Assembly: GCA_947568835.1 (NCBI GenBank)
Contig: OX387612.1
Span: 4,464,001 to 4,528,000, forward strand
Source: Protonemura montana
Lineage: Eukaryota > Arthropoda > Insecta > Plecoptera > Nemouridae
Direction of reading: 5' to 3'
DNA length: 64,000 bases
Shown: piece by piece, positions 11,125 through 22,664 of the stretch
How positions within the stretch are numbered: position 1 is the stretch's first letter
Layout: each line of letters starts with the position of its first letter
The notes under the pieces: model-generated
Databases searched by the model: none
What the model was told of the DNA's origin: nothing
Seen by the model: the letters and a program-made list of their open reading frames with translations, nothing else
Program-made: the position numbers and the translations under genes

Positions 11125-11672
11125 TATGTTCTTAACCTAGAAAACTTCAGTCACTTCTAGCGACAGCTGCTGACAGTTGTGCGGCTGTTTAGTCTGCATC
11201 ACAGCTTTCTATGTAATGTTTATGTATTCACGGTCACGTGACAAGGCTGGATGGGTCTATTGATTGGTCGCCTAGTGTCATGTTTTGTGTTTGTATGGAA
11301 CGTCAAGTGCAGCTGCACCTAGATGAGTGCAATCGGTACGATCTTGGGTAGAGCCATCCTGTTTGCGCAACAGCAACGTCAATAGTGGTTAAAATTTAAA
11401 TACTAGGACAACTGTGTGCTCATCATTTCACGTATTCACACGCAAACATCACGCTAGGTTTTTTTTAGGCATTTCTTGACTAACAAGCCTCGAAATTGTA
11501 CCTACCGTTGCTTTAAAGGGTATAGTGTGTTCCAAGAACGCAGGTGCATAGTTTTTTTCAAGTTGTCTAGTTGCTTTGGCTACAAAACTCACGTCTTCTT
11601 TATCAAACCTTGGCAATTGTTAAAAAAAAAAAAAAAAAAAAAAACCCTCTTGGTGAAGTATTTATTTCCTTG
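11125..11672. other. unique DNA with poly-A run
   Basis: No gene seen. An A-run of about 22 lies at 11622-11643, just before the 118-bp array, as at the 3' end of a retroposed segment. Confidence 0.5.
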
Positions 11673-11673
11673 T

Positions 11674-11905
11674 CAAGATTTGATCGATTCATGTCCATCT
11701 TGTCAGGTGTCAACATTTCAACCCGTCTCGACTCGACCATCTAAGCTGTGTTGCCAACTCACGTACCTACCCCCACCCCTTCCCATCAGGAGGGTCTTTG
11801 TTCGATTCATGTCCATCTTGTCAGGTGTCAACATTTCAACCCGTCTCGACTCGACCATCTAAGCTGTGTTGCCAACTCACGCACCTAACCCCACCCCTTC
11901 CTATT
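11674..11905 (+). repeat. 118-bp tandem array, locus 2
   Basis: Two units of the 118-bp repeat. The right flank (AATTCTGACAGCTAACATTT at 11981, then CAACTGCGTTTTTG near 12020) is homologous to DNA at 57.79-57.90 kb, so the array lies in a larger dispersed element. Confidence 0.93.
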
Positions 11906-12344
11906 TGGTAAACTGAGATTTCTGCAAAAACCCAAAACACGAGTAATCTTTAACATTCCAAAAACTCAGCACAATCAATTAATTCTGACAGCTAACATTT
12001 AGATAGAAATAATTCGACGCAACTGCGTTTTTGTGATGCACTGTAGGGTTGTTTAAATTGGATTGGCCCCTAGTTTGACATAAGGTGGGTCTGGTTGATA
12101 CAACATTTTGTTTGTTTGTTGTAATGTTAAACAGTGACATGCCAAAATGAAAACAAACGGTGAGTCAAAGAAAGGAATGTGGTCAAAGGAAAGGAAAATG
12201 ATGCCGCTCCCCAACCCTTTGGGCTTCTGGCTTCTGGGCTGTCAGAAACACCACCTGACACACGGGACCTCAAAGTGATAACTGACATGAGCCATGGGTC
12301 CACGAGGCTATTTTTTTATCCTGGATGTTTGTGTAGAGGCGCCA

Positions 12345-13335
12345 TCTGGTGACAACTACCATAACCAAGGGTTGCCAACTCGTTTACTGGGCACAAAATA
12401 TAATATTTAACTAAACCTGTAAACCCAATGACAGGACGTTTAACATTTAACATTAGCGCTGTGACTCTGACTAAACCTGCAAACCCAATGGCAGGAAGTT
12501 TAACATTAGCGCTGTGACTCTGACAAAACCTGTAAACCCACTAGCAGGTCGTTTAACATTAGCGCTGTGACTCTGACTAAACCTGTTAACCCAATGGCAG
12601 GTCGTTTAACATTTGACATTAGCGCTGTGACTCTGACTAAACCTGTAAACCCAATGACAGGACGTTTAACATTAGCGCTGTGACTATGACTAAACCTGTA
12701 AACCCAATGACAGGACGTTTAACATTTGACATTAGCGCTGTGACTCTGACTAAACCTGTAAGCCAATAGCAGGACGTTTAACATAAGCGCTGTGACTCTG
12801 ACAAAACCTGTAAACCCAATAGCAGGTCGTTTAACATTAGCGCTGTGACTCTGACTAAACCTGTAAACCCAATGACAGGACGTTTAACATTAGCGCTGTG
12901 ACTCTGACTAAAACTTGTAAACCCAATGACAGGACGTTTAACATTAGCGCTGGGACTCTGACTAAACCTGCAAACCCAATGGCAGCACGTTTAACATTAG
13001 CGCTGTGACTCAGACTAAACCTGTAAACCCAATGACAGGACGTTTAACATTAGCGCTGTGACTCTGACTAAACCTGTAAACCCAATGACAGCACGTTTAA
13101 CATTAGCGCTGTGACTCTGACTAAACCTGTAAACCCAATGACAGGACGTTTAACATTAGCGCTGTGACTCTGACTAAACCTGTAAACCCAATGACAGGAC
13201 GTTTAACATTAGCGCTGTGACTCTGACTAAACCTGTAAACCCAATGACAGGACGTTTAACATTAGCGCTGTGACTCTGACTAAAACTTGTAAACCCAATG
13301 GCAACACTTTTAACATTAGCGCTGAGATTAGCCTT
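12345..13335 (+). repeat. 53-bp tandem array, locus 1, with MITE-E end
   Basis: About 17.5 units of a 53-bp repeat (AAACCCAATGACAGGACGTT ... ATTAGCGCTGTGACTCTGAC). The left edge (GGCGCCATCTGGTG ... GTTGCCAACTCGTTTACTG) matches the inner end of MITE family E, and each monomer matches that MITE's terminus. Confidence 0.93.
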
Positions 13336-13612
13336 AACATTAGATCAATCAAAGAGCAAACCAACGAAAATACTTGACAATATTCAAGGCACACCTGTAT
13401 TCAGCACGCAATTATCCAGCATCCTCTGAGCCGTGACCGTGAGTGACGTTTTGTCAGACGCATGCTGTGATTATTATTTGGCGTGTGTCATCCACGATGC
13501 CACGATCACGTGACCGGGGTGCTGACCGACGGCAGACTTCCTCTGATCGTGCCATTGTCTTGTCATTTAGTCACGAGTTTAATGATAGAATCATTGGTTC
13601 GATCGATTATTG
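13336..13612. other. unique DNA
   Basis: Unique sequence of moderate G+C. An open frame from 13443 starts inside it and runs into a SINE; no domain recognised. Confidence 0.4.
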
Positions 13613-13614
13613 GT

Positions 13615-14208
13615 GTTTAACGACGCATCGGTTTGAAGACGGGCTGTGTGGCAAGTTGGTATAATGTAGTCGGTGAATGAGTGTTTGATGATGAACATAA
13701 CTTTGTCTAGAAGAGAGGAGGTGAAACTCGGTGCTGCCATGTAGCTTAATTCTGTCGAATAGCGCAAATGGGATCAACGGCTTAACGTCACTTCCGAAAA
13801 ACGGTACAACGTGAACAACAGGATTCCTCCACAAATCCATGCTGTCGAGAGGTTGATAAGCAAGGCGAGTGAAGTTGCTGTACTAATTTTCATCCCTCCA
13901 ACCTCTCTCCCGGACAGAACTGGTCATGTGTATGATGGTCACCCATCCAATACCTGACCCAGCGCAGTGTTGCTTAACCTTCATCCCTCCAACCTCTCTC
14001 CCGAACAGAACTGGTCATGCGTATGATGGTCACCCATCCAATACCTGACCCAGCGCAGTGTTGCTTAACTTTCATCCCTCCAACCTCTCTCCCGAACAGA
14101 ACTGGTCATGTGTATGATTGGTCACCCATCTAATACATAAGCCAGCGCCGCGTTGCTTAACTTGGGTGATCTAATGAAGACCGGTGTTTTCAATACACCA
14201 AACCGTTA
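13615..14208 (-). mobile_element. full-length 5S-headed SINE with three modules
   Basis: Minus strand: 5S-like head (14208 to about 14130), three 91-bp modules, then body and tail ending at 13615 (AACGACGCA on the plus strand). The head reads GTTTTCAATACACC where others have GTGTTGGAAACACC. Confidence 0.88.
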
Positions 14209-14554
14209 GTATCACTGGAGAGGAAAATCCTAATAAAGACGTTAAAAACGAAAAATCGAAAGTTGTCCGTTTGAAAAGCTTGCCCTCAAAATGGCTGACC
14301 ACAAAAATGGTCCAGTCGCGACGGTTTAGAAATGTGCACTGCACGGTTTTGATTTGAAAATACCGGTGCGAGGAAGTGATCGTAATCACGCCCGGTCGGT
14401 TTGGAATCTTAGCTCGCCCGACGAAACGTTTCGACCACGAGCGACAAACCGAACCGAGGAATCAGTCAACCTAAGAATTTAGCGCGTTTCCCTTTAACTT
14501 CCTTACGAGAAATCAATCGCTTCTTGGGGCTTGAAGAGAATCGAACCAAGATGT

Positions 14555-14610
14555 TTTAAGAAAAACTATTTCAACTGGGTTTTGAATGCTAAGTAAAGGA
14601 CAACTAAATT
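14555..14610 (+). repeat. dispersed repeat J, single arm
   Basis: TTTTAAGAAAAACTATTTCA ... GAATGCTAAGTAAAGGACAA, also at 15134 and 46390. This copy lacks the second arm. Confidence 0.7.
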
Positions 14611-14956
14611 TCCCAACGTTTCGTAACATGTACCTGTTACTTCTTCAAGGGTTTGAGCAGTCCTGACAATTTTCCGATAACAAAAGAACCACATAAAATT
14701 ATAACAATTACATAGTTCAAGCTTCCTAAATGCATCTAAACAAAATAATCAGGGTAAATAACTTAAAAAACTAATGTATTATGTATTTTCTGAAATAAAT
14801 CCCGAACACATTGGCGTTTTTTACTAACTAACCAATTATGTGTATGGAACAAAACAAGATGTTTTGCAGTGCAATATTCTACAGCATATTAGGATTTATT
14901 TTTTCTTCTGAGGGCATGCTTGGCCAATTTTATTTCCGGTTTATCAAAGTGATAAT

Positions 14957-15030
14957 AAGGGGTAATAGGTAGGTGAGTTAGCAACACAGACTAGTCTACG
15001 TTTAAAACGTAGACACCTTCACAGGTAACC
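14957..15030 (-). repeat. decayed single monomer of the 118-bp repeat
   Basis: TAGGTAGGTGAGTTAGCAAC with ACACAG and GTAGACACCTTCACAGG aligns with the 118-bp unit but is strongly diverged, which indicates that the family is old. Confidence 0.5.
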
Positions 15031-15133
15031 AATAACCAAACTATGAAAGACTAACCAATCAAAAACCCAGTTTTAAATATGTTATTGTCAAAAATAGTAA
15101 TAAAAATCGTTAGAATTAATAGAACTTCAAAAC

Positions 15134-15252
15134 TTAAGAAAAACTATTTGAAATGGGTTTTGAATGCTAAGTAAAGGACAACTTAAATTTTAGGGAAATT
15201 ATAGTAGTCCTTTACTTAGCATCCAAAACCCATTTCAAATAGTTTTTCTTAA
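15134..15252. mobile_element. hairpin MITE, repeat J
   Basis: Two 46-bp inverted arms (15134-15179 and 15207-15252) with one mismatch and a 27-nt loop; CTATTTGAAATGGGTTTTG lies in the left arm. Confidence 0.85.
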
Positions 15253-15891
15253 AACTAGTGCTAAGGATAAATCAAGTAGATATGAGTCTAAAAACCATCA
15301 TAACTTCAAAACTGTTTCTCTGGATTTCCATACATATATATATAAATGAGATGTAACACATTAAAAATCAGATTATCAAAGTCATCTCTGATTATCTCTG
15401 GTCTTGAAACCTAGCCCCACATCATTTTGGGTGTAGTCCCGCGTGACCCTTGCCCTCACGATGGTCTCTTTGGGAGACGAACAAGATCAATAGCATCGCC
15501 GTTCGCTATAATATTCTAGTCTGCTTTTCAAAGAGTTGCTCTTCTCTATGGTTAGGTTCTATTACGGGTATCGTTGAACTAGAATTACCTGAGCAGAGAA
15601 TTCCATCGGCGGTCACTGACTCATACCTGGCCTGAGCACAGGTAAACGCTGTGATTAGATGACCGGCCGTTGTTTTCTTTCTTCTGTTGTGTTCCTTGTA
15701 TTTTGCAAGCTGATCGATATTTAAATGGACGACCGATTTGAAGTAATAAATATATTTCTTGTATGTTGATTATGTCGGTGAGTACCTATACGTGAAATTG
15801 ATGTAAAATAGCTGACAGAAAATGATAGGCTGAATGTTGATATTGAGAAGGTTTTTAGTATTTGACGGTCAGTTATAACATCAAAGTCATT

Positions 15892-16017
15892 TTTTATTGT
15901 TAGGAACATAACAATCCTCTCAAAAATGGATGCCCAAACGGGGACTCGAACCCCGATCTCCATCTCCCCGTTTGGGCATCAATTTTTGAGAGGTTATTAG
16001 TGTTTCTAACAATAAAA
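15892..16017. mobile_element. hairpin MITE family H, copy 2, with tRNA T-arm-like motif
   Basis: Inverted arms containing CTCTCAAAAATNGATGCCCA. The loop side carries ACGGGGACTCGAACCCCG, which on the minus strand is a perfect T-stem with box B (GGTTCGAGTCC). Followed by GCATTGCAAGCGTTTGCAAT. Confidence 0.8.
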
Positions 16018-16200
16018 CACCACGCGCATTGCAAGCGTTTGCAATTTAAATCAGATTTCACGTCTGTTTATAAGTTAACTGTCCGTTAAAGACTCATCTC
16101 TATGGTAACAGTTTAACAGTTACGTGTTAACGGACATTCAATCTGCAGATGTACAAGAATTGAAAGTGTTTTTAAAGCAAACACACTTTTTAGATTTTTT

Positions 16201-16298
16201 TTATTATTATGAACACTATAACCGTCTCAAAAATTGATGCCCAAATGTCTCCGTTTAGGCATCAATTTTTGAGACGGTTATAGCTTTCATAATAATAA
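16201..16298. mobile_element. hairpin MITE family H, copy 3
   Basis: Arms read ACCGTCTCAAAAATTGATGC and its complement, followed by the same GCATTGCAAGCGTTTGCAAT flank. Confidence 0.82.
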
Positions 16299-16299
16299 A

Positions 16300-17460
16300 A
16301 TACCCCGCGCATTGCAAGCGTTTGCAATTTAAATACGATTTCAAGTACATTTTTCAGATATTTATCAAAAAAATCCAGATAATGTTTTAGATTCACTCCA
16401 TCTGGGTACATATTTATTTTACTGTCACATTTCTGAATAATGTTTTAGATTCAAGCGGTGCCTATGTCTCTCTACTTTCGTAAATAATAAACATAGCATC
16501 ATTAGAGATCAACGATTAAAATAATTGAAACCCTCCGCAAAGATCAAAAGACTATCAGCTATGCGCAAAAACAACTTTCGCCACCACAACAACAACAAAA
16601 AAAACCCACAGGTTTCAAGTACTTACAATAAGTACTTTTATACGAATTACGACGAATAAAATGTCACTTGCACCGGCGAATTGATACCGTAGCGGTGTTT
16701 ATCTCGTCTGCAAACACTTTCTACAGATATATGTCGATAATACGAAATCTCAGACGGGTGAAAAACTCGACGTCGAAGAGAGAGAACAGCATTTAATAGA
16801 AAGTTTAACGGTAGTAGGCCAACAACCGTGGACAAGACCGAGAGATGAGAGGTAAAAAAAAGCAACGTGAAATATCGTTATCGAATGAAACGACACCGAT
16901 TTTCATGTCCTGCCATTCGCTCTCACTCGCGTATCCGATTTGACAAAATACCTGAAGTTAAAATACCTGCATTCTTGCAGTCCAAAGACATTGTAAAATA
17001 GGTATTGTTAACGTTGACACCTGTAGGAAACCGTGTATCTTTTGTGCAATTTAGATTTTGTGAACATAGTTTATTGCCACATTCTTGTGTTTACGGATTA
17101 ATCATTGTATTACTCAAGAGTTTTCGTGCAGATTTGGTTCTAGGAAAGGTACAGATAGATAACCGGGGAATTCTGTAAACCAAAAATATTTAGGCTTGTA
17201 CAGATATGGCTTGTCGCTAACCGAGATTGTCTGATAGCTAATGGAATGCCATTGCTAGACATTTGAGAAAAATAAATGAAAAATAAAAAACACCCCTTAC
17301 GCCGCAGGTAGTTTGGTATTCACGACATAAAAAAAATAAAAAATAAGGTAATTAGGTGAGAATATATCGTGACCAGTATTCCGTGTTGTTTGATAATTTT
17401 ACACGAGGCTGTACCACAACCTAAACATAATAACATCACGTGAAATTCGTACTTTTCTTG
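16300..17460. other. unique DNA, no supported gene
   Basis: A+T-rich, with a somewhat G+C-richer patch at 16660-16830 containing a 72-codon minus-strand frame without a recognised domain. Confidence 0.4.
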
Positions 17461-17466
17461 TTTTAG

Positions 17467-17575
17467 CTGCTGGTGAATGCCAGCCGAGGTCATGTGGAAT
17501 GGCATGTGTAGATGGAGAGCGATACGCAAAATGCAAACCTATTCACGTTTGGTCGAAATTCATTTTCAATAGCAG
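17467..17575 (+). CDS. candidate cysteine-containing internal exon
   Basis: Possible exon in unique DNA. It follows a good polypyrimidine acceptor (ACTTTTCTTGTTTTAG) and ends at AGCAG|GTAAAG. The 109 nt read two bases, 35 open codons, then two bases (phase 1 to phase 2). The peptide begins AGECQPRSCGMACVDGERYA and continues KCKPIHVWSKF, with four Cys spaced as in a small disulfide-rich extracellular module. I recognise no specific domain. No partner exons were identified nearby. It lies on the strand opposite the GEF gene, probably downstream of GEF exon 3 and possibly inside a GEF intron. A chance open reading frame between two splice-like motifs cannot be excluded. Confidence 0.3.
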
Positions 17576-17579
17576 GTAA

Positions 17580-19600
17580 AGTTGACTCAGACCTGGCAAT
17601 GTATCTCTAGTTTTTGGTGATTTCGTTAAAATGTGACAGTAGAAACAGGCTTTTGGTCATCGTTAGTCATTAGGGAGTAAGGAATAAGTGCTAATTGGGC
17701 GTAGACAAAGAAAGAACGACAGTGGCTACCGATGCCTCTTGGTAGTTTCCGTTTGCCTCATAAATGTTTTAAAGCATATGTGTTAATCTCGATGAATCAT
17801 GGAAATTACTGGCTGCTGTATCGGTATGTACAATACTATAAACAGTATGAGCAACCGAAATGTCTAGAAACTTTACTAGAATCGATTATTGCTTTTAAAT
17901 CAAAAGAAAATAGCGACTTTGTTATTTGGATAATCAACAAGTTAATTATTGTAAGCCTATCTGTTGCGTAGGTTTTAGATCAACAGGTAGATCTTGACAG
18001 TGACTGTAATAAATAAGAGAGAAAAAAATAGAAGCTGTAGCTCAGAAAGGATTACCACGATGCTCGATGCATCCCGGTAAGGAATTGTGTTAAGTCGAGA
18101 AACTGGTAACGCAGCTAGCAGAGAGTGGAAAAACACTTGGCGTTTAGGTTAGGTTCGGTACAAATTGTCGTCTGGTGTATTAATTCTGCAACGGCTGAGG
18201 TCAATTGTGTAATTGATCTCGATTAGGTGTTGCTATGTTTGGGTGTGAACGGCACTACGTATTTCTTCGATCACGATTTCGATCATGTTCGTGATGCTAC
18301 TCGAAGTTAGGTTTTGAAGGGTGACCAATTGAGTTTTGGCAGGTAAACAAACTTTAAAAACGCGGCAATCGTGTCATAAACGCATGCAGTTTCGATATTT
18401 CCTTACTGGACTGCTATGCGATTTCAGACCCAATCTACCAAACACCTTTCGCAATTAATTTAATCAGGTTAATATCATGAAAAAAAGTCTTGCATACTGT
18501 TGTCAATTAAAAATGGCTCGTTCTAATAGAAAACACATTCCAAAGCGGCGGCTACATGAAAATATTATTCCTATAGAAACAAATTTACCTTTCATTCTGG
18601 TTGACAGAAATGTTTAGAGATGATTTTGTATCCAGTTTGTAATCCGTGGTGAATGGAGACGAGAAGAAATAAATCACTCGACTGTTGCACTGTATTATGT
18701 GCACACTTATCCTTTGGTCGAAATTGACCGTGTGTCACTTTCAAACTTGCTAACAAACACACCTTAAAATAGGCACTAGATCACACCACAAATCAACACG
18801 GTAACGAAACACTAGGACACAAACAGGCACTTCGATCGAATTAAATCGACAAACGTATTTAAATCGAATTATCTCGCCGTACCGACGTCGATTCCCTGGA
18901 GAGAACTTTTCACCGTTGATATGCCACGAAATGGCAGATTCTACTAGCAGGCACAGCCTAGAAATTTCCCCCACCACCACTCGAGGTTCGCTCAGCCACC
19001 GCTGCTGCCATGGTGATTCTCGTGAGAAATAAACATTCCGAGGGCCGCCAGAGCCGAACACGGTTCGTGCGCGCTCGGTTAAATTCGGTGCGTTCGGCGC
19101 ATTGTTTGAAAATATGACCGCTAAAAACGCGATTTTAAAACGAACTTTTCCGCGTTTTTTATTGACATTCAAGATTAAAAATTGACACATTCAAATCTGT
19201 ATCATAAAACATGACAAACATTTGAAGGATGTCTTCGAATTTCCGGGTTCGACCTTCAAAAGACACAAAATAGATAAGATGTATCCGTAGATATAACCTG
19301 AATTGTCAGAAAACAGCAAAAGTCTAATTCAAATAATAAGCTCCATCATCATTTAAAACAGATATTTACTTAGCTAAACTTAAAGCCTCCATGCTCTAGA
19401 TTTCTCTGCGATTAGAACCAAAAAAATAACGGAAAACAACATAACTTTCAGGTAAAAAAAAAAGTCAATTCGTATTGATAAACATAATCGATAAACAAAA
19501 CTATCAATAGCAACAGATAAATCCGTCAAGTTCATGACCACGAGCCAATTCGCATCGAAATACGCAAGTTATTAGGCAGAGGCGGAAGCTTACGACGAAA
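17580..19600. other. unique DNA with a CpG-rich patch
   Basis: No tandem repeats. At 18860-19110 CpG dinucleotides and G+C rise (GTGCGCGCTCGGTT, GGTGCGTTCGGCGC), which could mark a promoter or first exon. The minus-strand frame 18750-19190 across it has no recognised domain. Confidence 0.4.
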
Positions 19601-19672
19601 TCAATATACCAGCATCAATGACGCAGTGGGAAGTTGAAAATAACCTCGCATCCACCCACGCTCAGTTTGGCA

Positions 19673-19713
19673 GGGGGGGGGGGTTGAAGGGGGGGGGGGG
19701 GGGGGGGGGGGGG
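19673..19713 (+). repeat. poly-G tract
   Basis: Runs of 11 and 25 G separated by TTGAA. Homopolymer, length uncertain in the assembly. Confidence 0.9.
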
Positions 19714-20024
19714 ACACCCCTTGACGTGTACGTGTCGCCAACCCTTTTGAAGTACGCGCACCAATTAACGATTTATCGCTAGCAAGTACAACGGAAACAG
19801 TCACGAGCATGTAAATTAGCACACACGAACCAAATCCTCGTGCCAATGTGAATCAGGCAAGGACCGCACGAAACTTTGGACCAATGGACTTACCTACATT
19901 GAACACACAATGAGTTGCTATAGGGATGATTATTGATGGACCCAAAATCTTCTGATACCGAAATGCGAATGTGACATAATTACGACAACCATTTCTCTCA
20001 GGAAGCCGAGGGGCCGGCCGGCAG

Positions 20025-21046
20025 CTTGCTCCTGTCCAACAGCACCAACGACCGGTCACCGCTTAGCCTTGTCCCTTTGACACACTGTGTTGGCTGCTCC
20101 TGGCCAACAGCACCAAGGACCGGCCACCGCTTAGCCTTGTCCCTTTGACACACTGTGTTGGCTGCTCCTGTCCAACAGCACCAAAGACCGGCCACCGCTT
20201 AGCCTTGTCCCTTTGACACACTGTGTTGGCTGCTCCTGTCCAACAGCACCAACGACCGGTCACCGCTTAGCCTTGTCACTTTGACACACTGTGTTGGCTG
20301 CTCCTGCCCAACAGCACCAAGGACCGGCCACTGCTTAGCCTTGTCACTTTGACACACTGTGTTGGCTGCTCCTGCCCAACAGCACCAAGGACCGGCCACT
20401 GCTTAGCCTTGTCACTTTGACACACTGTGTTGGCTGCTCCTGTCCAACATCACCAAGGACCGGCCACTGCTTAGCCTTGTTCCTTTGACACTCTGTGTTG
20501 GCTGCTCCTGTCCAACTGCACCAAGGATCGGCCACCGCTTAGCCACATCCCTTTGACACTCTGTGTTGGCTGCTCCTGTCCAACTGCACCAAGGATCGGC
20601 CACCGCTTAGCCACATCCCCTTGACACACTGTGTTGGCTGCTCCTGTCCAACAGCACCAAGGACCAGCCACTTCTTAGCCACATCCCTTTGACACACTGT
20701 GTTGGCTGCTTCTGTCCCAACAGCACCAAGGACCGACCACCGCTTAGCCTTGTCCCTTTGACAAACTGTGTTGGCCGCTCCTGTCCAACAGCACCAAGGA
20801 CCGGCCACCGCTTAGCCTTTTCCCTTTGACACACTGTGTTGGCTGCTCCTGTCCAACAGCACCAAGGACCGACCACCGCTTAGCCTTGTCACTTTGACAC
20901 ACTGTGTTGGCTGCTCCTGTCCAACAGCACCAAGGACCGGCCACCACTTTGCCTTGTCACTTTGACACACTGTCTTGGCTGCTCCTGTCCAACATCACCA
21001 AGGACCGGCCACCGCTTAGCCTTGTCACTTTGACACACTGTATTGG
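20025..21046 (-). repeat. 68-bp tandem array
   Basis: About 15 units of 68 bp (ACACTGTGTTGGCTGCTCCT ... AACAGCACCAAGGACCGGCC). Open in several minus-strand frames by read-through. The only locus of this family in the window. Confidence 0.97.
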
Positions 21047-21480
21047 CGCTGTCGCTGTGACACTGGTCTATTGTCTGTCTATGATTGACAGGATTATGAT
21101 GATGCTAGCAAATCCTAAAAGGGATGGAACCGGTGTAGAAACGGATCCCATGTCGAAGAACATGCCGTATTTGGAGGCACAGTCTTGATCTAAACACTAT
21201 CAATTCGAGTTAAAAGCTTTTGTCGTTGCCTAGAGACCGGGAATCCCCCCGACACGTCCAAATTTGGATCTAGAACGAGAATCGGTTACGTCACTAGACC
21301 ACAATTTGCATGCATCATTGAAACTAGTATAAAAATAGCTTGCTTTTATTTACTCTGGATTTATTTTCGATTGCGTCATCCGCTATTTGCTGATTGGATC
21401 GATCGGATATGTAGCATCCGTTGGAGCAGGGGATCTCGTTGTCATACTTGCCTATCTATTATCTGTTACCATGGAACCAA
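21047..21480. other. unique DNA
   Basis: No gene seen. Short open frames on both strands without a recognised domain. Confidence 0.4.
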
Positions 21481-21483
21481 TGG

Positions 21484-22345
21484 GGTTGGCGTGTTGGAAA
21501 CGCCGGTTCTCGTGAGATCACCGAAGTTAAGCAACACTGCGCTGGGTCAGGTATTGGATGGGTGACCATCATACACATGACCAGTTCTGTTCGGGAGAGA
21601 GGTTGGAGGGATGAAAGTTAAGCTACACTGCGCTGAGTCAGGTATTGGATGGGTGACCATCATACACATGACCAGTTCTGTTCGGGAGAGAGGCTGGAGG
21701 GATGAAAGTTAAGCAACACTGCGCTGGGTCAGGTATTGGATGGGTGACCATCGTACACATGACCAGTTCTGTTCGGGAGAGAGGTTGGAGGGATGAAAGT
21801 TAAGTTACACTGCGCTGGGTCAGGTATTGGATGGGTGACCATCATACACATGACCAGTTCTGTTCGGGAGCGAGGCTGGAGGGATGAAAGTTAAGCAACA
21901 CTGCGCTGGGGCAGGTATTGGATGGGTGACCATCATACACATGACAAGTTCTGTTCGGGAGAGAGGTTGGAGGGATGAAAGTTAAGCAACACTGCGCTGA
22001 GTCAGGTATTGGATGGGTGGCCATCATACACATGACCAGTTATGTTTGGGAGAGAGGTTGGAGGGATGAAAGTTAAGCTACACTGCGCTGGGTCAGGTAT
22101 TGGTTGGGTGACCATCATACACATGACCAGTTCTGTTCGGGAGAGAGGTTGGAGGGATGAAAGTTAAGCAACACTACACTGGGTCAGGTATTGGATGGGT
22201 GGCCATCATACACATGACCAGTTCGGTTCGGGAGAGAGGTTGGAGCGATGAAAGTTAGTACGGCAACTTCACTCGCCTTGCTTATCAACCTCCTGTTGTC
22301 CACGTTGTACCGTTCTTCGGAAGGGACGTTAAGCTGGTCGGCCAA
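21484..22345 (+). mobile_element. 5S-headed SINE with eight modules, 3'-truncated
   Basis: Complete 5S-like head (GGCGTGTTGGAAACGCCGG, GTGAGATCACCGAAGTTAAG), then eight modules 91 bp apart (GGTATTGG at 21550, 21641 and so on to 22187). The body is cut at AAGCTGGTCGGCC, where another repeat starts. Confidence 0.93.
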
Positions 22346-22530
22346 GAGGCTGTGTATACTCACAGTCACTCTGATTCTAGTGACGCTATACCACGTCACA
22401 CTCATTCAATCTCCAGCAACTCCAATTTGACGTGTAATACGTTTTATTCGATGAAATCTAATTCAAATTGAAAATCCTTGCAACGGACAAAGTATTTTAT
22501 TTAAAAAAACACTAATAACCTCTCACAAAA
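22345..22530 (+). repeat. dispersed repeat K, copy 1, beside GEF exon 3
   Basis: GAGGCTGTGTATACTCACAG ... ATTCTAGTGACGCTAT is shared with 25687-25815 in the same orientation. It is followed by a MITE-H-type end (CACTAATAACCTCTCA). It lies about 45 bp downstream of GEF exon 3. Confidence 0.75.
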
Positions 22531-22573
22531 TGGTAAGAAAGATGCTGTCCCTATATGAGGGTGGTAAGCTTAC

Positions 22574-22657
22574 CTGGAACGAGGCAGGAACATGGAACCG
22601 TCAATGAAGACAGAACCGCTGAGGAGGATGTACCAACTAGTTGATAGTTCACCGGTG
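22574..22657 (-). CDS. Rapgef2: PDZ-GEF/RAPGEF2-6 homolog, exon (cNMP-binding-like domain, continued)
   Basis: Third exon, 2.7 kb downstream of the second. The acceptor is CTTGCCTTTCAG and the donor is TCCAG|GTAAGC. The 84 nt are one base completing the split Tyr codon, 27 codons, and AG of a further split codon (probably Ser). The peptide reads TGELSTSWYILLSGSVFIDG followed by SMFLPRS. In RAPGEF2/6 the same WYILLSGSVF beta-strand block is followed by a Ser-Phe-Gly-Lys-Arg segment, which should start the next exon. I found no such exon at lower coordinates, so it probably lies beyond the left edge. The rest of the protein (second cNMP domain, REM, PDZ, RA, RasGEF catalytic domain) is absent from the window. 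Confidence 0.92.
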
Positions 22658-22664
22658 CTGAAAG

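Noticed and set aside
19998-20947. Series of 60-90-codon minus-strand ORFs
   Set aside because: Overlapping read-through of the 68-bp array.
21484-22250. Functional 5S rRNA gene cluster
   Set aside because: Only the region from about box A to box C resembles 5S rRNA, and the 3' third is replaced by SINE sequence, so no intact 5S gene is present.
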